64,000 nucleotides of DNA from NCBI GenBank assembly GCA_963747005.1, contig CAVVDT010000004.1, positions 186,001 to 250,000 of the forward strand, in the 5' to 3' direction. Below the pieces are notes generated by a model that was not told where the DNA came from, ran no database searches, and saw nothing but the letters and a program-made list of their open reading frames with translations. Positions 17,458 through 26,369 of this stretch are shown here, piece after piece. How positions within the stretch are numbered: position 1 is the stretch's first letter; every line of letters starts with the position of its first letter. A program made the translations under genes and the position numbers. The stretch comes from CAVVDT01 sp963747005. GTDB lineage: Bacteria; Pseudomonadota; Alphaproteobacteria; Rhizobiales; Aestuariivirgaceae.

Positions 17458-19404
17458 ATGCGACCGCTGCTTGCCAAGACCCGAACCATTGCCGGCCTGA
17501 CCGCGGCGGGCCTTGTGCTGATCGTTGTGCTTGCCGTCAGCCTGCCGTTTGTACGGCTGGCCGACAACGCCTTGCGCGACCTCCTCATCACCACCGTGTC
17601 GCCGTGGACCTCGCCGCCCGGGGATATCGTCATCGTGGCGGTCACCGAGGACACGCTCAAGTCCTTCGCCTACCGCTCGCCGATCGATCGCGGCTTCCTT
17701 GCCAAGGTCGTGGCGAAAATTCTCGCCGCCGGCCCCAGGGCGGTCGGCATCGACGTTCTCTTCGACCAGGCGACCGAACCGGGCAAGGACGATGCCCTTG
17801 AAGCCGTCCTGAAGAGCGCCACCCACCTGGTGATCATCGCCTATGCCGACGCCGTAAATGGACTTACGCCCCACCAGGCCGCGTTTCTCGCCCACTATTC
17901 TGAAGGCATAGCCACCGGCACCGTCGACTTCGCCAAGGATCGCGGCGACGGCACCGTGCGCAACCTGTTGCCCGGCCGTGATCATGGCGGCCAATGGCAC
18001 CCCTCTCTCGATGCGGCGATGGCGGCAACGCAGGGCATCGCCGTGCCCACCGATGCGCTACCCATGACCTATTACCACGGCGCTCGCGGCGAGCCCTATG
18101 CCTTCCCGCAATACCCTGCCCAGGCCGTTGCCTTCCTGCCGCCTGCCTGGTTCAAGGACAAATACGTCCTCATCGGCACCGATCTTCCCGCCAGCGACCG
18201 CCACCGCACCCCCTTTGCCCTCATTGACGGCCCCGGGCGCGGCAACCTGGCGGGCGTCACGATCCATGCCCACGCCCTGGCACAGCTCGTTGCCGGCGAC
18301 CGCCTCACGCTCGTCCAGGGTCCCTGGCTGGGAGGATTGATCCTCCTGCTCGCGGGCCTGTCGGTCGTGGTCGTCTACATCAGCGCCGGCCCCTACTGGC
18401 GCGTATTCCTGGTTCTGTTGCTCCTGGCGGCGCTATGGGCCGCAAGCATCGCTGCATTCCATTATCGCGGCACCTACGTGCCCCTGCTCCTCCCCAGCCT
18501 TGCCGTCATCATCGCCAACGGCCTTGCCTCCACCCATTTGTGGTATCGTGACCGGCTGCAGCGACGGTTTATCGAAAGCGCCTTCTCGCACTACGTCAGT
18601 CCCGCCTATGTCCGTACCCTCATCGCCGATCCCGAACGGTTGCGCCTGGGTGGCGAGCGCCGCGAAGTGACCTATGTGTTCACCGACATTGCCGGTTTCA
18701 CCACCCTTGCCGAAGCGGCCGAGCCGGAGGTCACGTCGCGCCTCCTGAACAGTTATCTCGACGGTCTGTGCGGCCTGTTCATCGAGCACGGCGCCACCAT
18801 CGACAAGCTCATCGGCGATGCCGTGGTGGGGTTTTTCGGCGCCCCCGTCGACCAGCCCAACCATGCCGAGCGCGCCGTCGGGCTGGTGCTGGCGATTGAC
18901 GCCTTCTGCCAGTCGTTTCGCCAATCCCAGGCCCGCGACGGCCTGGCGCTCGGCATCACCCGCATCGGTGCCCATACCGGGCCAGCCATCATCGGCAATT
19001 TCGGCGGCACGCAGTTCTTCGACTATACCGGGCTCGGCGACACCGTGAACACGGCCGCCCGCCTGGAAGGGGCGAACAAGTATTTTGGCACCCGCATTTG
19101 CGTTTCGGGCCCGGTCAGGGCCCTCAGCCCCGCCCACCGCTTCCGCCCCATCGCCAGCGTCGTGCTGAAGGGCAAGCACGAGGCCGTCGACGTCTTCGAG
19201 CCGCTCGCAGCCGACAGTCTCGAACCGGCGCTCGAAGCCGCCTACGCCGCCGCCTACACCCTGATCGAACGCGGTGACAAGGGCGCCCTCGCCGCCGTCG
19301 AGGACCTCGCCGCGCACTGGCCGGACGATCCGCTGGTCGAATTCCACCTTCAACGCTTGCGCCGCGGCGAAACCGGGGTCAGAATCGCCTTGAGCGAAAA
19401 GTGA
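17458..19404 (+). CDS. CHASE2-domain adenylate/guanylate cyclase
   Basis: 648 residues. An N-terminal transmembrane helix (TIAGLTAAGLVLIVVLAVSL) precedes an extracytoplasmic CHASE2 domain with PGDIVIVAVTEDTLKSFAYRS cut here to VIVAVTEDTLKSF and RAVGIDVLFD. Three hydrophobic helices follow at about residues 290-360, then a class III cyclase domain: metal Asp in TYVFTDIAGFTTLAE, second metal Asp in KLIGDAVVGFFGAP, and the adenine/transition-state segment DYTGLGDTVNTAARLE. It is predicted to make cAMP or cGMP in response to a periplasmic cue. A secreted protein gene follows with only a short gap, consistent with a sensor/partner unit. The start at 17458 lacks a strong box. Confidence 0.9.
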   Translation: MRPLLAKTRTIAGLTAAGLVLIVVLAVSLPFVRLADNALRDLLITTVSPWTSPPGDIVIVAVTEDTLKSFAYRSPIDRGFLAKVVAKILAAGPRAVGIDVLFDQATEPGKDDALEAVLKSATHLVIIAYADAVNGLTPHQAAFLAHYSEGIATGTVDFAKDRGDGTVRNLLPGRDHGGQWHPSLDAAMAATQGIAVPTDALPMTYYHGARGEPYAFPQYPAQAVAFLPPAWFKDKYVLIGTDLPASDRHRTPFALIDGPGRGNLAGVTIHAHALAQLVAGDRLTLVQGPWLGGLILLLAGLSVVVVYISAGPYWRVFLVLLLLAALWAASIAAFHYRGTYVPLLLPSLAVIIANGLASTHLWYRDRLQRRFIESAFSHYVSPAYVRTLIADPERLRLGGERREVTYVFTDIAGFTTLAEAAEPEVTSRLLNSYLDGLCGLFIEHGATIDKLIGDAVVGFFGAPVDQPNHAERAVGLVLAIDAFCQSFRQSQARDGLALGITRIGAHTGPAIIGNFGGTQFFDYTGLGDTVNTAARLEGANKYFGTRICVSGPVRALSPAHRFRPIASVVLKGKHEAVDVFEPLAADSLEPALEAAYAAAYTLIERGDKGALAAVEDLAAHWPDDPLVEFHLQRLRRGETGVRIALSEK

Positions 19405-19445
19405 CCGCGGGCCGGGGCAGCCCCTTGAATATCGGAGACCTTGCC

Positions 19446-20192
19446 ATGCCGCGCCTCATATTTGTCCTTGCCATGCTGGCATGCCTCACCGCCGTCGCGC
19501 CCGGCGCCCGGGCCAGCGAGGTTCTGGTGGTCATCGATGCTGCCGGAACCGGCACCGACCTGCAGCCGGGCACCACCGTCAAGCTCGACGACGCCGTTTC
19601 GCTGCCCGCCGGCGCCCGCCTGTCGCTGCTCAACCAGGAAGGCCGGCTGGTGCTCGTCAAGGGACCCTTCGACGGCGCGCTTTCGAGTGTCATTGCCGCT
19701 GCCAAGGCCAAGGCCAGCGACGCCGGCGTCATGGAAAAGATCGCCGGTCTCATGGAAGGCAAGGACTCGGTTGTGGCGTTCGGCGCCTCGCGCGCGCTGG
19801 GCACCGCGCCCACCGCCCCGGTCCCCCACCCGGCCCTCATAAGCGTAGTGGCCTCGGGGCCACGCTGCATCGTCGCGACCTCGCCGCAACTGTGGCGCAG
19901 CGATGCCAGTGCCGCCGCCAGCCTGACCCTCACCGGCCCCGACGGCAAGACCGTCAATCTCGACTGGCCGGCCGGCAAGGACCGCATCGCCATGCCGGCG
20001 GCCCTCATGATCGACCACGCCAGCGTCAAGGCGACGCTCGACGGCAACGAGGTGAACCTCAACCTCAACATGCCGCCGCCCAGTGTACGCAACATATCGG
20101 AGATCCTCGCCTGGCTGGCCGAACGCCAGTGCAACGGCCAGGCGGCCGCGCTTCTGAAGATCCTCCGCCAGGAAGCGCGAGCCGCCCAATAG
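19446..20192 (+). CDS. Secreted hypothetical protein next to the CHASE2 cyclase
   Basis: 248 residues with a clear signal peptide (MPRLIFVLAMLACLTAVAPG, cleavage near ARAS-E). The first mature part is beta-rich (LQPGTTVKLDDAVSLPAGAR, then LSLLNQEGRLVLVKGPFDG), a pattern like FecR-type or similar periplasmic beta domains. The second half contains CIVATSPQLWRSDASAAAS and a beta-sandwich-like segment. No catalytic motif was recognised. A GGAG box precedes the chosen ATG; the frame is open to 19401, where it overlaps the cyclase stop. It may supply the periplasmic ligand or partner for the CHASE2 domain, which is inferred from adjacency only. Confidence 0.72.
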   Translation: MPRLIFVLAMLACLTAVAPGARASEVLVVIDAAGTGTDLQPGTTVKLDDAVSLPAGARLSLLNQEGRLVLVKGPFDGALSSVIAAAKAKASDAGVMEKIAGLMEGKDSVVAFGASRALGTAPTAPVPHPALISVVASGPRCIVATSPQLWRSDASAAASLTLTGPDGKTVNLDWPAGKDRIAMPAALMIDHASVKATLDGNEVNLNLNMPPPSVRNISEILAWLAERQCNGQAAALLKILRQEARAAQ

Positions 20193-20221
20193 CCTGATAG
20201 CGGCCTGTTCCGGCAGGCCAG

Positions 20222-20300
20222 GACCCGTGGCGATCTCATCCTCGCCCATGAGTTTCCAATAGCCCACCACGTCGGCGGCCAGCATGGCGACGTTCAGGCT
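20222..20300 (-). pseudogene. Remnant of another class III cyclase N-terminus
   Basis: On the minus strand this stretch encodes NVAMLAADVVGYWKLMGEDE. That closely resembles the start of the widespread cyclase/TPR family (AILAADVVGYSRLMGEDE), including the first metal-binding Asp. The similarity ends after EDEIAT and no cyclase body follows, because the frame then runs antisense through the secreted-protein gene. It lies between two intact cyclase genes and looks like debris of a third, or the 5' end of a gene displaced by the neighbouring sequence. Confidence 0.5.
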
Positions 20301-20309
20301 TGCAGGCGA

Positions 20310-22169
20310 TCAGGTCATCGCGGCTCCGCCACTGCCGTCGGCCTCCGGAATGCCGCCATCGAGCCGGTAGACCGAGATCTGTTCCGACCTCCCGTGCACC
20401 GTGTGCCTGCCGAGAGGCGTGGTCGCCCAACCTGCCGGGAGCTTCTTCTTCACCGCATCGCTGATGAGGATGATGACCTCGGCCTGCGGATCGATCGTCT
20501 TGCCGAGCGATTCAAGCCGCGCCGCCGCGTTCACGGTATCGCCGATGACGGTGTAGTTGATGCGGTTGGGTGAACCGATGTCGCCCACCACCAGCAGGCC
20601 GGTATGGATGCCGATACGCACCCGCACCGGCGGCTTTGCGGCGGCTGCGCCTGTCCGGTTGTCGCGCCGGATGGCCTCGGCGATGGCGACGGCCGCCCGG
20701 CAGGCCGCCTCGGCGTGGTCGTCCATGACTTCCGGCGCGCCCCAGAAGGCCATCAGGGCATCGCCGATATATTTGTCGATCGTCCCGCCCTCGGCCTCCA
20801 CGCATTCGCCCAGAAGGGTCAGGTGATGGTTGATGAACCGAGCGACGTCAACCGCCTGCATGCCTTCGCTGAGGCCTGTGAAGCCGGCGATATCGGTGAA
20901 CAGGACCGTCATTTCGCGTTCTTGCGAGGGCGCATGCACCGCCGTGTGGCTGATGAGGCGTGAAACCAGAGAGCGCGGCACGTAGCGGCCGAACAGCTTG
21001 AGGCTTTGAACCATGGCGTTGAACGATACCGCCAGATCGTTCAGCTCGGCGATGAGGCTGCCGGGGATGTCCTCGACCGCCTGGAAGTCCACCCTGCCGA
21101 TCCTGGCTGCCGAACCCGACACCCGCCTCACCGGCCGGGCGATCGCATGCCCCAGGACCACGGCGCCGATCAGCGCAATGGCGAGGACGGCGAAGGCCAG
21201 CCACAACGAACGCATGAAATGTTCAAGCGGCGCGTTGACCTCGTCGGCCCTCCGGTAGGCGCCGACGGTCACCCGCTTGCCCCCGAAGGTGTAGCGCAGC
21301 TCCTGGGTCACCACCAGATAGACGGCCCCGCGCCACAGGATCTTGCCGAGCCCGGCACCGCGCACGTTCGAGACATCGATCAGATGGACGGGTTCGGCAT
21401 CCTTCAGATGCGCCAGCACGCCATCGCCGAGATCATCGATCAGGGGCAGCGGCTGACTTCGTGACAGTCCAACCGGACCATTGGCCAACAACGGGTGGGC
21501 CAGCACCTCGTCGTGATCGAGAAGGGCGAACTGGATGCTGTGCGACCCGTTGCTGGCCGCCAGCGCGAGTGCCGACAATGATTCGATAGCCGTGGAGATC
21601 TCGACCAGCAATGGCGGTCGCCCGCTGACCACCAGCCAGCGCACCAGCGTCGTCACGGTGCGTCCGCTGGCGGGATCGAATTGCGGCGCACTTCGCGTCG
21701 GCGTGTCGGAGACAACGCCCGATTCGACGATCCGCCGGCGCATTATCGAAATATCCGCAAGCGTCAGCCAGCGCACTTGCGGCTCAGACGCAGGCTCCGG
21801 GCGGGCGGCGCGGAAACCGGCGATCGATGAATCGAGCAGCACGATCTTTTCCAGTTGCGGTTCGGCCGAGAACAGCCCCCGCACCAGTTCCTCCAACCGG
21901 CTGTGCTCGCGCAACAGGCTCGCATCGCGACCGACCTGGCGCGCGATGGAAAGGGCATGGCGCTGGGTGTCGGTCACATATCTCTGAAAGGAGAGGTCCA
22001 GCGACGACAGGTCGCCCTCGACGATCTGCCGGCCCATGTCGGCGATCAGCGTACGCCCGGAGCGGAATTGCAGATAGATGACGAGGCCGACCGCGATCAG
22101 CAGCAATGCCGTGAGGCAACCCACCAGTGTGGGCAACAAAGGCAGACGGAATCCGGTTTCCGTGTTCAC
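20310..22169 (-). CDS. Membrane adenylate/guanylate cyclase with HAMP domain
   Basis: 619 residues. TM1 (LLPTLVGCLTALLLIAVGLV) and TM2 (LWLAFAVLAIALIGAVVLGH) enclose a periplasmic sensor of about 270 residues. A HAMP segment (AIARPVRRVSGSAARIGRVD) follows, then a class III cyclase: metal Asp in VLFTDIAGFTGLSEG, second Asp in YIGDALMAFWGAP, and NYTVIGDTVNAAARLE. The periplasmic domain matches no family I can name, although its size and form are dCache-like. It faces the CHASE2 cyclase and a cyclase remnant, so the locus concentrates cyclic-nucleotide genes. No cyclic-nucleotide-binding effector is visible in the window. Confidence 0.88.
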   Translation of the reverse strand: MNTETGFRLPLLPTLVGCLTALLLIAVGLVIYLQFRSGRTLIADMGRQIVEGDLSSLDLSFQRYVTDTQRHALSIARQVGRDASLLREHSRLEELVRGLFSAEPQLEKIVLLDSSIAGFRAARPEPASEPQVRWLTLADISIMRRRIVESGVVSDTPTRSAPQFDPASGRTVTTLVRWLVVSGRPPLLVEISTAIESLSALALAASNGSHSIQFALLDHDEVLAHPLLANGPVGLSRSQPLPLIDDLGDGVLAHLKDAEPVHLIDVSNVRGAGLGKILWRGAVYLVVTQELRYTFGGKRVTVGAYRRADEVNAPLEHFMRSLWLAFAVLAIALIGAVVLGHAIARPVRRVSGSAARIGRVDFQAVEDIPGSLIAELNDLAVSFNAMVQSLKLFGRYVPRSLVSRLISHTAVHAPSQEREMTVLFTDIAGFTGLSEGMQAVDVARFINHHLTLLGECVEAEGGTIDKYIGDALMAFWGAPEVMDDHAEAACRAAVAIAEAIRRDNRTGAAAAKPPVRVRIGIHTGLLVVGDIGSPNRINYTVIGDTVNAAARLESLGKTIDPQAEVIILISDAVKKKLPAGWATTPLGRHTVHGRSEQISVYRLDGGIPEADGSGGAAMT

Positions 22170-22269
22170 GTGGCGGAGACCTCGGTGCAGCGCGGGATCG
22201 ACAGCCTGTCACCTGAATGTCACGCGCCAGCGATTCCCGCCAGTCCAAACCCCACTCACTCTTCCGCTG

Positions 22270-23010
22270 TCAGCCGACGTTGGCCAGCGCTGGGAAGGTT
22301 TCCAGGAGCCAATAGGAGACCGACTGCAATCCCCCGGTAAGAAACAGAACGCCGGTGAGCACTAAAAGCCCCCCCATCACCTTTTCCACCATGCCCAGAT
22401 GGCGCCTGAAGCGCTTCATGAAGGCAAGAAACTGGCGAATGCCCAACGCAGCCAGCAGGAACGGCACCCCCAGACCGGCCGAATAGACGGCCAGCAATCC
22501 GGCGCCCGAGGCCACGGTGTCCTTGGAAGCGGCGATGCCGAGGATGGGGGCCAGCACCGGGCCGATGCACGGTGTCCACCCGAAGGCAAAAGCCAAACCG
22601 ATGGCGAAGGCGCCGATGAGACCCGCCGGCTTCGAATCATGGTGATAGCGCGCCTCGCGCGACAGGAAGGCCAGCCTGAACACCCCGAGGAAGTGCAGCC
22701 CCATGATGATGATCGCCACTCCGGCGATCTCGGCCAGCAAATACAGATGGTCGCGCAGCAACTGCCCCGCCGCCGAGGCGGTGGCCCCCAGCGCTACGAA
22801 CACCGTTGCAAAGCCCAGCACGAAGGCAAAGGCCGGCGGCAGCACGGCGCCCAGCGGCACCCGCGTCGCACCCTCCTCGCCCGTCATCTGCTCTAATGAG
22901 GCCCCTGTCAGGAAGCACAGATAGGGTGGCACCAGCGGCAGGACGCAGGGCGAGACGAAACTAAGCAGGCCGGCAAAAAACGCCGCCCAGACTGTAACTT
23001 CGGCATTCAT
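22270..23010 (-). CDS. ccdA: CcdA-type cytochrome c biogenesis / thiol-transfer membrane protein
   Basis: 246 residues and six hydrophobic segments. The redox Cys pair of the family is present: one in LLSFVSPCVLPLVPPYLC (TM1) and one in FGWTPCIGPVLAPILG (TM4), both followed by the usual Pro residues. CcdA/DsbD-like proteins pass electrons from cytoplasmic thioredoxin to periplasmic thiol proteins, for cytochrome c maturation or other uses. No partner thioredoxin-like protein is adjacent. It is divergent from the DUF1007 gene, sharing a region of about 150 bp. Confidence 0.92.
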   Translation of the reverse strand: MNAEVTVWAAFFAGLLSFVSPCVLPLVPPYLCFLTGASLEQMTGEEGATRVPLGAVLPPAFAFVLGFATVFVALGATASAAGQLLRDHLYLLAEIAGVAIIIMGLHFLGVFRLAFLSREARYHHDSKPAGLIGAFAIGLAFAFGWTPCIGPVLAPILGIAASKDTVASGAGLLAVYSAGLGVPFLLAALGIRQFLAFMKRFRRHLGMVEKVMGGLLVLTGVLFLTGGLQSVSYWLLETFPALANVG

Positions 23011-23158
23011 CGACTTTCACTCGGCTCCAGTATCGGGGCGGCGCCAACTTGGCCGCTCGGGGCAAAAAGTGCAATGCACAACCACGTCGCGCCACCTCAA
23101 CTCCGCGTCATTGCTCCCCTTTTCTGCTGCCTTCACTTTTTCGCTGCAATCTCCGATC

Positions 23159-23884
23159 ATGAAGAATGTGGGAGAATCAACGATACCCGTGGATCGCCGG
23201 GGCCATCCCTTGCCAAAGCTCAACAGCCTGATTGCCGGCGTGGTTTGCTTGACCGCCACTGCCCTGCCGGCCGGCGCCCATCCCCATGCCTGGATCACCA
23301 CCACCGCCGCAGTAGTCTTCAACGCCAAAGGCGAGATCACCGCCCTCAGCATCGGCTGGATATTCGACAAGGACTATTCCCATTATGCCATCGACGGCCT
23401 CGATACCAACGGCGACGGCAAGTTTTCGCCCAGCGAACTCATGGTGCTGTCGGACGAGAACGTCAAGGCGCTCAGGGAGTACGACTATTTCGTCTATGCC
23501 CGGGCCGGCAAGGAGAAGCTGCCATGGGGCATGGTCAGTGACTACGGCATGGGCCACAGTGCCGATGAACGCCTCGATCTGCAGATGGTCCTGCCGCTGG
23601 TTGCGCCCATCGATCCGCGCCACGTCGATTTCAGCTTCCGGATCTACGATCCCACTTTCTACATCGATATCGAATTTGCCGAGAAGAATCCGCTTGCCGT
23701 CGTCGGCACCCCGCCGCGCGGCTGCAAGGTGGTGTTGCTGCCCTCGCCGTCCGACCAGCAGACCAAGCAGACCCGCAACATGCTGGCCGCCAAGCCCAAG
23801 GACTGGCAGCCGGACCCGGGCGAGGATTTCGGCTCCATGTTCGCCCAGGTCGTGAAAGTCGAATGTTCGAAGGCCAATTCATGA
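23159..23884 (+). CDS. DUF1007 family periplasmic protein, partner of a NicO transporter
   Basis: About 241 residues with a signal-like hydrophobic segment (LIAGVVCLTATALPAGA) and then the DUF1007 start AHPHAWITTTAAVVF. The mature N-terminal HPHAW is conserved and, with later acidic residues, may bind metal. An EF-hand-like loop (DTNGDGKFSPSEL) is visible at about residue 80. Members usually sit beside NicO-family metal transporters, as here, where the stop overlaps the next ATG (ATGA). The start is uncertain: the frame opens at 23069, but the signal peptide fits an ATG at 23159 or slightly later. Confidence 0.85.
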   Translation: MKNVGESTIPVDRRGHPLPKLNSLIAGVVCLTATALPAGAHPHAWITTTAAVVFNAKGEITALSIGWIFDKDYSHYAIDGLDTNGDGKFSPSELMVLSDENVKALREYDYFVYARAGKEKLPWGMVSDYGMGHSADERLDLQMVLPLVAPIDPRHVDFSFRIYDPTFYIDIEFAEKNPLAVVGTPPRGCKVVLLPSPSDQQTKQTRNMLAAKPKDWQPDPGEDFGSMFAQVVKVECSKANS

Positions 23885-24915
23885 ACCGCATCTTGCTGTG
23901 CCTCTGTCTTCTGACCCTGGCGCTCGCCGCACCGCTCGCCATCCGGTCCTCCCCGGCGTCCGCCGCCACACAGGTGGAGCACATAGATCCCTCGCGACTC
24001 ATCGTCAGGCCGCGCTCGGCCACGGGTGAGGATATCGCCCCATCCCTGTTCTCCGATCCGCTCGGCTGGGTCAGGGTGCAACAGCGCATCTTCTATGACC
24101 TGATGGCAAAGTACATGACCGCCATGCGCACCCATCATGCTACTGCGGCCTGGATGCTGATGCTCATGAGCTTCATCTACGGCATCCTGCATGCCGCCGG
24201 CCCCGGCCACGGCAAGGCGGTGGTTTCGGCCTGGCTGATGGCCAACGAACGGCAGTTGCGCCGCGGCGTCGTCATCGCCTGCCTCGGCGCGCTGGTACAG
24301 GCAACAACCGCCATCGTCATTGTCACCGCCGTCTTGATGCTGGTCGACCGGGCCGGCTCCACTGCCCGCGCCATTGCCGGTTCGCTGCAATCGGCCAGTT
24401 TTGGCCTCATTGCCCTGATGGGCCTCTATCTCCTGTGGTCGACGCTGGCGCCGCTGCGTTTGGCCACTGCCGGCAGTCGCCACGACCACGATCACGGCCA
24501 TGCTCATCACGACCATATCCACGACGACACTTGCGACTGCGGCCATGCCCACATGCCCGATGCCCGTGCGCTTGGCGGCGACTTCTCTGTCCGCCAGGCC
24601 GTCACGATCGCCCTGGCGGTGGGGATCAGGCCGTGTTCCGGCGCCCTGCTGGTGCTGCTGCTGGCCAGCGCGGTGGGGCTCTACTGGGCCGGCATCGCCG
24701 CCACCATCGCCATGGCCATCGGCACAGCCATCACCGTTTCCGCCATCGCCGTTCTGGCGGTCACCTCGCGCAAGCTGGCGCTGCGTCTGGCCGGCCGCGA
24801 CGCCGTGTGGCTCGCCCGCACCGCCACCGGGCTGAAGCTTGCCGCCGGCGTCTTCATCACCTTGCTGGGCGGGCTGTTCTTCTGGGGCTCGCTCAGCCTT
24901 GGCGCCATCACATGA
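23881..24915 (+). CDS. NicO-family nickel/cobalt (RcnA-like) transporter
   Basis: 344 residues with an N-terminal signal or TM, several further TMs and a His/Asp-rich cytoplasmic loop (RHDHDHGHAHHDHIHDDTCD) at about residue 200. Family motifs are GILHAAGPGHGKAVVSAWL and ALAVGIRPCSGALLVLLLAS. NicO/RcnA proteins move Ni(II) or Co(II), and RcnA exports. The DUF1007 partner and the large His loop suggest metal handling across the inner membrane, but direction and metal are not evident from sequence. It is translationally coupled to the DUF1007 gene. Confidence 0.88.
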   Translation: MNRILLCLCLLTLALAAPLAIRSSPASAATQVEHIDPSRLIVRPRSATGEDIAPSLFSDPLGWVRVQQRIFYDLMAKYMTAMRTHHATAAWMLMLMSFIYGILHAAGPGHGKAVVSAWLMANERQLRRGVVIACLGALVQATTAIVIVTAVLMLVDRAGSTARAIAGSLQSASFGLIALMGLYLLWSTLAPLRLATAGSRHDHDHGHAHHDHIHDDTCDCGHAHMPDARALGGDFSVRQAVTIALAVGIRPCSGALLVLLLASAVGLYWAGIAATIAMAIGTAITVSAIAVLAVTSRKLALRLAGRDAVWLARTATGLKLAAGVFITLLGGLFFWGSLSLGAIT

Positions 24916-24922
24916 GGCAGAA

Positions 24923-26362
24923 ATGAGCGTGCCGCCCGACCTCGTCCTCCGCAATGCCCTGGTTTACGACGGATCGGGTGCCGAACCCGAAGCCGCCGAT
25001 CTTGCCGTGACGGGCGAGCGCATCACCGCCATCGGCAATCTGGTACCCGACCATGGCGGTGAGGAAATCGACGCCGCGGGCCTGGCGCTCGCCCCCGGTT
25101 TCATCGACACCCATACCCATGACGACCTCGCCGTCATCGAGACCCGGATGTCGCCCAAGACCAGCCAGGGCGTCACCACGGTGATCGCCGGCAATTGCGG
25201 TGTATCGCTCAGCCCTCTCACGCCGCGCGGCGACCCGCCGCCGCCCTTCACCCTGTTCGGCGACAAAGATACCTTCCGCTATCCCGCCTTTGCCGATTAT
25301 ATCTCCGCCGTCGAGCGCGCTGGCAGCGCCGTCAACGCCGCCTGCCTCGTCGGCCATACTACCTTGCGCATTGCCGCCATGGACGACCTCGAGCGCCCCG
25401 CCACGCAAGACGAGATCGAGGCCATGAAGCAGAGCCTCGGCGAAGCCCTCGATCAGGGCGCCATCGGCTTGTCGAGCGGCCTCGAATACCCGCCGGCTGA
25501 ACATTCGCTGCCATCCGAAGTGGAGCAGCTGGCCGCCGTCGCGGGGGCCCGCGGCGGAATCTATACCACCCACATGCGCGATGAGTTCGATGGCGTCATC
25601 GAGGCCATGCAGGAAGCCTTCGAGACGGCGCGAGAGGCTCGTGTGCGCCTCGTCATCTCTCATCACAAATGCACCGGCGTGCATAATTTCGGGCGCTCGA
25701 AGGAAACCCTGGCGCTCTTCGATCAGGCCCTGAAGACGACCGACGCCGGCCTCGATGCCTACCCCTACGATGCCTGTTCGACCATGCTCAAGGCCGAGTG
25801 GGTGGCGAACGCCCGCCGCACTCTCATTTCAATGTCGCGCCCGCATCCGGAAATGACCGGCCGCGACCTCACCGACGTGGCGCGGGAATGGGGGCTGAGC
25901 CGCGATGAAACCATCGCCCGGCTGCAGCCGGCAGGTGCCGTCTATTTCGACATGGACGAGGCCGACGTGCGCCGCATCCTCAAATATCCCCTGACGATGA
26001 TCGGCTCCGACGGCATCCAGGGCCAGAGCCATCCGCATCCGCGCCTGTGGGGTACCTTCGCCCGCGTCCTCGGCCATTATGCGCGCGATGTCGGCCTGTT
26101 CCCCTTGCACGAGGCCATCCGTCGCATGACCGGCCTGCCGGCCGAACGCTTCCGCCTCAAGGATCGCGGCCGCCTCACGGTCGGCCATTTCGCCGATCTG
26201 GTACTGTTCGACCCCGCAACCATCAAGGACAGCGCCACCTTCGAGGCCCCGCAACAACCCGCCGCCGGCATTCACACGGTCTGGGTCAACGGTCAAAAAG
26301 TCTGGCACGAGGGCCGCTCCACCGCCGCCCGCCCCGGCCATCTCCTGAAACGCGCCGTCTGA
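24923..26362 (+). CDS. N-acyl-D-amino-acid deacylase (D-aminoacylase), amidohydrolase superfamily
   Basis: 479 residues, the family size. Seen: LVLRNALVYDGSGAEP N-terminal beta-domain, APGFIDTHTHDDLAVIE with the HxH metal pair, the metal Cys in VIAGNCGVSLSPL that is typical of D-aminoacylases, His in LVGHTTLR and VISHHKCTG, and the catalytic Asp in TMIGSDGIQGQSHPHPRLWG. It hydrolyses N-acyl-D-amino acids or a related amide. A GAGG box precedes the ATG, 7 bp after the NicO gene; a functional link to metal transport is not obvious. Confidence 0.92.
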   Translation: MSVPPDLVLRNALVYDGSGAEPEAADLAVTGERITAIGNLVPDHGGEEIDAAGLALAPGFIDTHTHDDLAVIETRMSPKTSQGVTTVIAGNCGVSLSPLTPRGDPPPPFTLFGDKDTFRYPAFADYISAVERAGSAVNAACLVGHTTLRIAAMDDLERPATQDEIEAMKQSLGEALDQGAIGLSSGLEYPPAEHSLPSEVEQLAAVAGARGGIYTTHMRDEFDGVIEAMQEAFETAREARVRLVISHHKCTGVHNFGRSKETLALFDQALKTTDAGLDAYPYDACSTMLKAEWVANARRTLISMSRPHPEMTGRDLTDVAREWGLSRDETIARLQPAGAVYFDMDEADVRRILKYPLTMIGSDGIQGQSHPHPRLWGTFARVLGHYARDVGLFPLHEAIRRMTGLPAERFRLKDRGRLTVGHFADLVLFDPATIKDSATFEAPQQPAAGIHTVWVNGQKVWHEGRSTAARPGHLLKRAV

Positions 26363-26369
26363 AAGGGGG

